From CAYHHI01 sp964356335 (GTDB lineage: Bacteria; Arandabacterota; Arandabacteria; Arandabacterales; Arandabacteraceae), in contig CAYHHI010000005.1 of assembly GCA_964356335.1 (NCBI GenBank), positions 1-64,000 on the forward strand: a stretch of DNA of 64,000 bases, written 5' to 3'. Under the pieces are notes generated by a model. The model saw only the letters and a program-made list of their open reading frames with translations, was not told the origin of the DNA and did not search any database. Positions 59,791 to 64,000 of this stretch are shown one piece after another (within the stretch, counting starts at the first letter, position 1; each line of letters opens with the position of its first letter). Position numbers and translations under genes: made by a program.

Positions 59791-61860
59791 ATGACGAGAT
59801 TCCTAGTTCTTTGGCTGGCGTTATCGCTGTCTGCATTGTTGCTGGCTTCACCCATGAGTGCTTCTGGCAGTTTGGACAAAGGATCAGGCCACCTGGCGAT
59901 TGACCAGTTTCCTGATCCGGCCCAGTACGAGCCAGGCTCGCGGGCATGGCTCAAGGCTGCGGAGGCTTTGACGTACAGGCCACTGGTGGATGAGCAACTG
60001 ATGGATAACTGCCCACATTCATTCGATGTTCTGAATTACAACATCGCTCTCAGCATCGATTTCGACAATCAGATGATTTACGGTGACACCAAGGTCACTT
60101 CCGTCAGCGAGCAGGCGGATCTCTCCAGCATCAATCTGGATCTCACTGTCCTCACTGTTGATGCTGTCCTGCGGGGCAGCGATACGCTGAATTACGTTTA
60201 CAGCGACCCGGTCTTGAGCATCGATCTTGGCCGGAGCTACGCGGTTGGAGATACTCTCGAAGTGCGGGTCATTTATCACGGCCATCCCGGCAACGAGGGC
60301 GCTGGCGGCTTTGGAGGATTCTGGTTCGACGGTGCTCCCGTGATGGCTTACCAGATGGGAGTTGGGCTGAGGGCGGATCCGCCATCTATGGGCAAGTACT
60401 GGGTTCCGTGCTGGGACTGGCCTTGCGACAAGGCGACTGCTGACTACCGCATCACCGTTCCCGGCACTGGCAAGAAGGTGGTATGCAACGGTGACCTGAT
60501 AAGCGTGACAATTGATTCGCTGGCTAGCACTGCAACCTATGTCTGGTCGGAGACCCATCAGATCGCACCGCATCTCATGACAGTTCACGCGCGACGATAC
60601 ACTGAACTCGTTGATTCCACCTACAGCTGGATTCACTACTGGGTCTACCCGCCCGACGCAGACATCGCCAAGATTCATTTCCAGAATGTCGACATAATGA
60701 TGGACAGCTTCATCGAGCGCTACGGCGCGTATCCTTTCTCGAAGTTCGGCTACGCGGAGGCGACCAAGGGCGACATGGAACACCAGACTTGCGTCACCCA
60801 CACGGCCCAGGCCGTCCGTCCCGATCATATCTATGATTGGCTCCTGGCGCACGAGATGTCGCACCAGTGGTGGGGCGATTGCGTGTCGGTAAACGACTGG
60901 CGGGATGTCTGGTTGAGCGAAGGCTTTGCGACCTACTCAGAAGCAGTGTTCTGGGAATATGCTTACGGGGTGGCGGCCTACCACAGTTACATGCAGCAGA
61001 ATCTCATGACCCCGGTCTTCACGAGCCCCGAGAATTTCCCCATCTACGATCCTGCCTACCTGTGGGGCACGACCGTCTATGAGAAGGGAGGCTGCGTGCT
61101 CCATATGCTCCGCCACGTGGTTGGCGATTCGGCGTTCTTTGCCTCGCTTGCGGTATACAGGCAGGCATACGAGTACGTAAGCGCTGTTACGACTGAGTTC
61201 CAGCAGGCTGTCGAGACTGTGAGTGGGCAAGATCTCGATTGGTTCTTCAACCAGTGGATCTATGACAAGGGCTGGCCTGAGTATGAATACTCTTGGCGGG
61301 CTCTGGACCAGGGCGGACAGTATGCACTCAATCTCGTCATCGATCAAGTCCAGGCCAATGGGCCGGTCTTCACAATGCCTGTAGATATGAAGATCACGAC
61401 CGTGGCAGGGGACACGCTTGTGACCATGTGGGTTGACCAGGTGCACAAAGTGTATGATCTCGTCCTGAGTGCGGAGCCCACAGCGGTTGAGATCGATCCT
61501 GACAACTGGATTCTCAATAAGGCTCAGGAAGTCCCGCACGCGGGAATTGAGGAGGGTGTCGGGAGGGAGGCCGAGATTGCCCCTGCGCTCTGGCTCGAGC
61601 AGAATGCGCCGAACCCGTTCAATCCCCTAACGACGATCCAGTATTCTGTGCCGAGATCAGAGCACGTGCAGCTGGAGATATACAGCACCACCGGACAGAG
61701 AGTGATTTGCCTTCTCGATCGTCCTGTGCCGCGCGGGTGGGGCGAGGCCGTCTGGAACGGCAAGGACGAACGCGGGAGACAGGTCGCGCCCGGTACCTAT
61801 TTCTGCCGCTTGACATCGGGTGATGGCAGTCAAGTCACAAGAATGGTTTTGGTGCGCTAG
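59791..61860 (+). CDS. Secreted M1-family metallo-aminopeptidase with sorting domain
   Basis: 689 aa from ATG 59791 with GAGG upstream and a signal peptide ending SMSASG-like; an ATG at 59710 gives a longer, signal-less N-terminus. M1 features: exopeptidase-type motif GDMEHQT (variant of GAMEN), zinc motif HEMSHQWWGD with the second ligand Glu in WLSEGFATYSE, and catalytic Tyr in YEKGG. The ERAP-like helical C-terminal domain is short. The last 90 residues are a FlgD/T9SS-type tail (NAPNPFNPLTTIQYSVP, VAPGTYFCRLTSG). Predicted to release N-terminal amino acids from external peptides. Confidence 0.93.
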   Translation: MTRFLVLWLALSLSALLLASPMSASGSLDKGSGHLAIDQFPDPAQYEPGSRAWLKAAEALTYRPLVDEQLMDNCPHSFDVLNYNIALSIDFDNQMIYGDTKVTSVSEQADLSSINLDLTVLTVDAVLRGSDTLNYVYSDPVLSIDLGRSYAVGDTLEVRVIYHGHPGNEGAGGFGGFWFDGAPVMAYQMGVGLRADPPSMGKYWVPCWDWPCDKATADYRITVPGTGKKVVCNGDLISVTIDSLASTATYVWSETHQIAPHLMTVHARRYTELVDSTYSWIHYWVYPPDADIAKIHFQNVDIMMDSFIERYGAYPFSKFGYAEATKGDMEHQTCVTHTAQAVRPDHIYDWLLAHEMSHQWWGDCVSVNDWRDVWLSEGFATYSEAVFWEYAYGVAAYHSYMQQNLMTPVFTSPENFPIYDPAYLWGTTVYEKGGCVLHMLRHVVGDSAFFASLAVYRQAYEYVSAVTTEFQQAVETVSGQDLDWFFNQWIYDKGWPEYEYSWRALDQGGQYALNLVIDQVQANGPVFTMPVDMKITTVAGDTLVTMWVDQVHKVYDLVLSAEPTAVEIDPDNWILNKAQEVPHAGIEEGVGREAEIAPALWLEQNAPNPFNPLTTIQYSVPRSEHVQLEIYSTTGQRVICLLDRPVPRGWGEAVWNGKDERGRQVAPGTYFCRLTSGDGSQVTRMVLVR

Positions 61861-62114
61861 ACCTGGGGTCAGGCCTGCCCAGTTGCAGGTTGGGGTTGCG
61901 CCCGGATCAGCTACCATTCCTCCAAGGTGATAGCGACTGTCAAGGTCGTCCTGGTACGGTGATCTTGGGGGTGCGGGTGCCCGCATGCTCAGTATCTTCG
62001 AGTGCTTGGTGGAGCGCGTCGGTTGAGTGAGCCCAGTAGACTGAGAGCGCTTCGTGAATTCTGTGGATTGCGCATCTTCCGCAGGCAGAGGTGAGACTCA
62101 CCTCACCAGGTTCC

Positions 62115-62288
62115 TCACGTGGGCTTCCTGGGGCCCTTGCCGATCGGCCGTTTCTGATCAGACTCGCAGTGACACCTCTTGTACTTCTTCCCACTGCCGC
62201 ACCAGCAAGGATCGTTGCGCTGCAACCGGGCTGGCTTCTTCGCAGATTTGCCTTTCAGAAGACTCGTGATCTTATCCTTCAATCCCAT
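62115..62288 (-). CDS. SEC-C motif small zinc-binding protein
   Basis: 57 aa from ATG 62288 (GAGG nine bases upstream). The C-terminal half is the SEC-C motif NDPCWCGSGKKYKRCHC, the zinc module found at the end of SecA and in stand-alone proteins. The N-terminal half is a basic amphipathic stretch (MGLKDKITSLLKGKSAKK). Role unknown; secretion- or translation-related binding is possible. Confidence 0.8.
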   Translation of the reverse strand: MGLKDKITSLLKGKSAKKPARLQRNDPCWCGSGKKYKRCHCESDQKRPIGKGPRKPT

Positions 62289-62552
62289 CCGTAATGTCAC
62301 CTCGTTTGTTTTCCCATTAGATGCAGTATAACTGGTCAGGAACCGAAGTTCCAGTTCTTATTTGGCAGCTGTGGGGTTGGGAACAGACATCGTGACCCCT
62401 GGCTAGGTCTTAGTTATCTGGTCCGTCTAGGGAGGGATCTGTGGATGGAGCTGGTGGCCTTGGTTGAGGCTGAGACACGGTCTGCGGGTGATGATGGCGG
62501 GGAGGCATCGTGACCGGTCCGGGAGATTTTTCAAGATGACTTTCCATCGCGG
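62289..62552. other. Intergenic region between the SEC-C and lipoprotein genes
   Basis: About 260 bases with no credible gene. GGAAC-CGAA-GTTCC (62339-62352) is a small hairpin followed by a T-rich stretch. The promoter/operator of the lipoprotein gene follows. Confidence 0.45.
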
Positions 62553-62581
62553 TTGTCAAGAGCACTCATAGCATGTATAGT
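62553..62581 (+). promoter_or_regulatory. Candidate promoter of the lipoprotein gene
   Basis: TTGTCA (62553-62558) and TATAGT (62576-62581), spacing 17, both five of six matches. About 92 bases before the ATG. Confidence 0.6.
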
Positions 62582-62595
62582 GTGGCATGTTACAC

Positions 62596-62613
62596 CATGC
62601 CCCATGGGGCATG
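62596..62613. promoter_or_regulatory. 18-bp perfect palindrome just downstream of the promoter
   Basis: CATGCCCCATGGGGCATG reads the same on both strands, starting 15 bases after the -10, over the expected transcription start/leader. Fits a repressor operator; as RNA it could also form a hairpin. Confidence 0.5.
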
Positions 62614-62673
62614 CGAACAAAAGGCAATCTGTTCCAGGTTTCATCGAGGCTGGCCTCACCGGGAGGGAGTATT

Positions 62674-63321
62674 ATGAGAGGCAGTAACCTGATCAGGTGG
62701 CTGATAGCACCAGTCGTTTTGCTTGTCCTCTTCATCTTGGGGGCGGGTTGTGGGTTTTTTGAAGACCCCGATCCGGGCACAGGCCCTGCCTGCGAACAAG
62801 GGGGCTGCAATATAGGTGGGTATGTGTACGACTTCCAGGGCAAACCTATGGAGGGTGTGAGGATTGTCAGAACCGGTGCCATCAACACGTGGGTGACGAC
62901 AAATGCGCAGGGCTACTACGTTGTGCCGGGCAATGTGATCGGCTGGAATTATTGCCTGGCTGCAAAGGATTCGGGGTGGGTTTTCGAACCTGAGAAGCGG
63001 TGTTACACCGTGGAAGGGAATTATGGCGACCAGAACTTCGTGGGTACCCCTTCACCGATTCGCGAGTACTTCATAAGTGGACGGGTGGTTGACGGCGGTG
63101 GCAACCCGGTTAAGGATGTCCTGATAACCATCCAGTGCTCCAGCCAGACCCCGGTTCACACAGGTGCGAATGGTAACTATCTTGTGGAACACATTATCGG
63201 TGTGGGAGACTACTGCGTGGTTCCGAGTAAGGCCGGGTGCGGCTTTCAACCAACGCAGCGGTGCTTTGAGAATCTGGATACAAATCGCGCAGGCCAGGAC
63301 TTCGTGGCCGTCTGCCAATAG
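62674..63321 (+). CDS. Lipoprotein with two carboxypeptidase-regulatory-like domains
   Basis: 215 aa from ATG 62674 (GGGAGGGAG upstream). Lipobox LGAGC (Cys23). Two similar beta-sandwich repeats follow: CNIGGYVYDFQGKPMEGVRI (about 40-60) and FISGRVVDGGGNPVKDVLIT (about 135-155), each running through QGYYVVPGNVIG or NGNYLVEHIIGVGDYC and ending in a Cys-containing GWVFEPEKRCY/GCGFQPTQRCF motif with an FVG/FVA closing strand. Cys pairs in each repeat probably form disulfides. Surface or periplasmic protein of unknown role. Confidence 0.8.
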   Translation: MRGSNLIRWLIAPVVLLVLFILGAGCGFFEDPDPGTGPACEQGGCNIGGYVYDFQGKPMEGVRIVRTGAINTWVTTNAQGYYVVPGNVIGWNYCLAAKDSGWVFEPEKRCYTVEGNYGDQNFVGTPSPIREYFISGRVVDGGGNPVKDVLITIQCSSQTPVHTGANGNYLVEHIIGVGDYCVVPSKAGCGFQPTQRCFENLDTNRAGQDFVAVCQ

Positions 63322-63364
63322 CATAGAAGGGTGCAAAAGCACGCTGCCGCCTTTTCCTCTCGCT

Positions 63365-64000
63365 CTACCAGGTCTTCGGGTTGTGTTTCTTCCGCTGCTT
63401 CGACCACTTGGCGATCTGTTTCCATCTATTTCTCTCGTTGATGCTTGCGCGCAGGTCCTTGCGGACCGCGAGGTAGAGGAGCTCCTTCTTGAGTTTGGTG
63501 TAGCTCCGGAAACGATCCTCGTCGAGCGTTCCTTCCTCAAGTGCTTGCCTTATCGCACAGCCAGGCTCGGTCTTGTGCTGACAGTCCGTGAAGCGGCACG
63601 CACGAGCAAGTTCCGTGATATCCTCGAAGCTGCCTTCCAGGCTCTCCTTATCCGCCCAGAGTTGAAGCTCACGCATCCCGGGGGTGTCGATCATCACACC
63701 ACCTCCTGGGATCAAGACCATTTCTCTCCATGTGGTGACGTGCCTCCCGTGGCCGTCGTCCTCTCGCACGGCACCGACTCTGAGGTTCTCTGTTCCAAGG
63801 AGGCTGTTGATCAGAGTTGACTTGCCCACACCTGACGAGCCCAGAAGTGCCGAGGTGCTCCCTGCAACGACGTATTCCTTCAAGGCTTCCAGTCCCTGCC
63901 CATTGAGGGCACTGATCGCATGAACAGGCACCGCGAAAGCGACATCCCGGGTCTCTTCGATACACTCATCCACATTCGGACAGAGGTCCGCCTTGTTGAG
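63365..64000 (-). CDS. rsgA: Ribosome small subunit-dependent GTPase A (N-terminus cut by window edge)
   Basis: The last 212 codons are visible; the frame runs off the right edge. Circularly permuted GTPase order: G4 LNKADL at the edge, then P-loop GSSGVGKSTL, G3 IDTPGMREL, and the C-terminal zinc site C-x4-C-x-H-x5-C (CRFTDCQHKTEPGC). A basic tail KWSKQRKKHNPKTW follows. RsgA helps mature the 30S subunit. The OB-fold N-terminal domain lies outside the window. Confidence 0.95.
   Translation of the reverse strand, partial: LNKADLCPNVDECIEETRDVAFAVPVHAISALNGQGLEALKEYVVAGSTSALLGSSGVGKSTLINSLLGTENLRVGAVREDDGHGRHVTTWREMVLIPGGGVMIDTPGMRELQLWADKESLEGSFEDITELARACRFTDCQHKTEPGCAIRQALEEGTLDEDRFRSYTKLKKELLYLAVRKDLRASINERNRWKQIAKWSKQRKKHNPKTW

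Noticed and set aside
61940..62194. An 84-codon reverse open frame after the M1 peptidase gene
   Set aside because: It overlaps the SEC-C gene on the same strand in another frame, lacks a ribosome site and has no recognisable fold.

Overview
The window reads as a continuous chromosomal segment of an uncultured-type, Gram-negative-like bacterium. Evidence for an outer membrane is a TolC-family lipoprotein, a CusBA-type RND efflux pump, a TonB-dependent receptor and an uncharacterised beta-barrel. Three large exported proteins (33476-35893, 37677-40076 reverse, 59791-61860) end in the same FlgD/T9SS-type C-terminal domain, the style seen in Bacteroidetes/FCB-group bacteria and neighbouring candidate phyla. 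A class V (archaeal-type) fructose-bisphosphatase is also present. I cannot name the phylum from sequence alone. I see no rRNA, tRNA, CRISPR array, phage or insertion sequence.

Layout. 1-2.4 kb: PolX (cut by the left edge) diverges from an M50 site-2-type protease with CBS domains. 2.5-6.0 kb (reverse): an operon of a membrane CHAT-PEGA protease-like protein, a thioredoxin-fold lipoprotein, an ECF sigma factor and a soluble zinc-finger anti-sigma-like protein. 6.1-8.5 kb: rhomboid protease, endonuclease V, endonuclease III. 8.5-11.5 kb (reverse): a small membrane protein, a TPR-thioredoxin protein with an in-frame UGA at the first active-site cysteine position (predicted selenocysteine, with a SECIS-like hairpin), and glycine C-acetyltransferase. 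11.6-16.8 kb (reverse): copper P-type ATPase behind a DUF1573 lipoprotein, a beta-barrel and a TlpA-like lipoprotein. 17.4-18.6 kb: FBP aldolase/phosphatase. 18.7-25.5 kb (reverse): cusBAC-type metal efflux operon, divergent from a PDZ protein. 27-30 kb: hypothetical protein, FmdB zinc ribbon, sugar nucleotidyltransferase-like protein. 29.7-37.6 kb: Ser/Thr kinase-TPR protein, secreted protein, and an opposing FHA-GAF-SpoIIE phosphatase. 37.7-40.1 kb: gingipain-like protease.

40.5-43.6 kb: a sulfur-handling cluster (TusA, DsrE-like, a NifS-like protein whose PLP lysine position is threonine, an IscU-MIP18 fusion) followed by a small cytochrome c. 43.8-50.8 kb: a complete phosphate regulon (PhoB/PhoR-like two-component system, PstSCAB, PhoU) with an 11-nt periodic pho-box-like operator before pstS. 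51-56 kb: methyltransferase, EamA transporter, serpin lipoprotein, iron-sulfur flavoprotein, exported phosphodiesterase-type protein. 56.5-61.9 kb: TonB receptor with an adjacent ABC_sub_bind protein, and an M1 aminopeptidase. 62-64 kb: SEC-C protein, a lipoprotein with carboxypeptidase-regulatory-like repeats, and RsgA (cut by the right edge).

The most notable points are (1) the predicted selenoprotein, which implies Sec-decoding machinery elsewhere in the genome; (2) the CHAT-PEGA/ECF/zinc-finger operon, whose topology suggests a protease-triggered sigma switch, in concept like type III-E CRISPR CHAT/sigma systems but without CRISPR; and (3) the sulfur cluster around an active-site-altered NifS-like protein.
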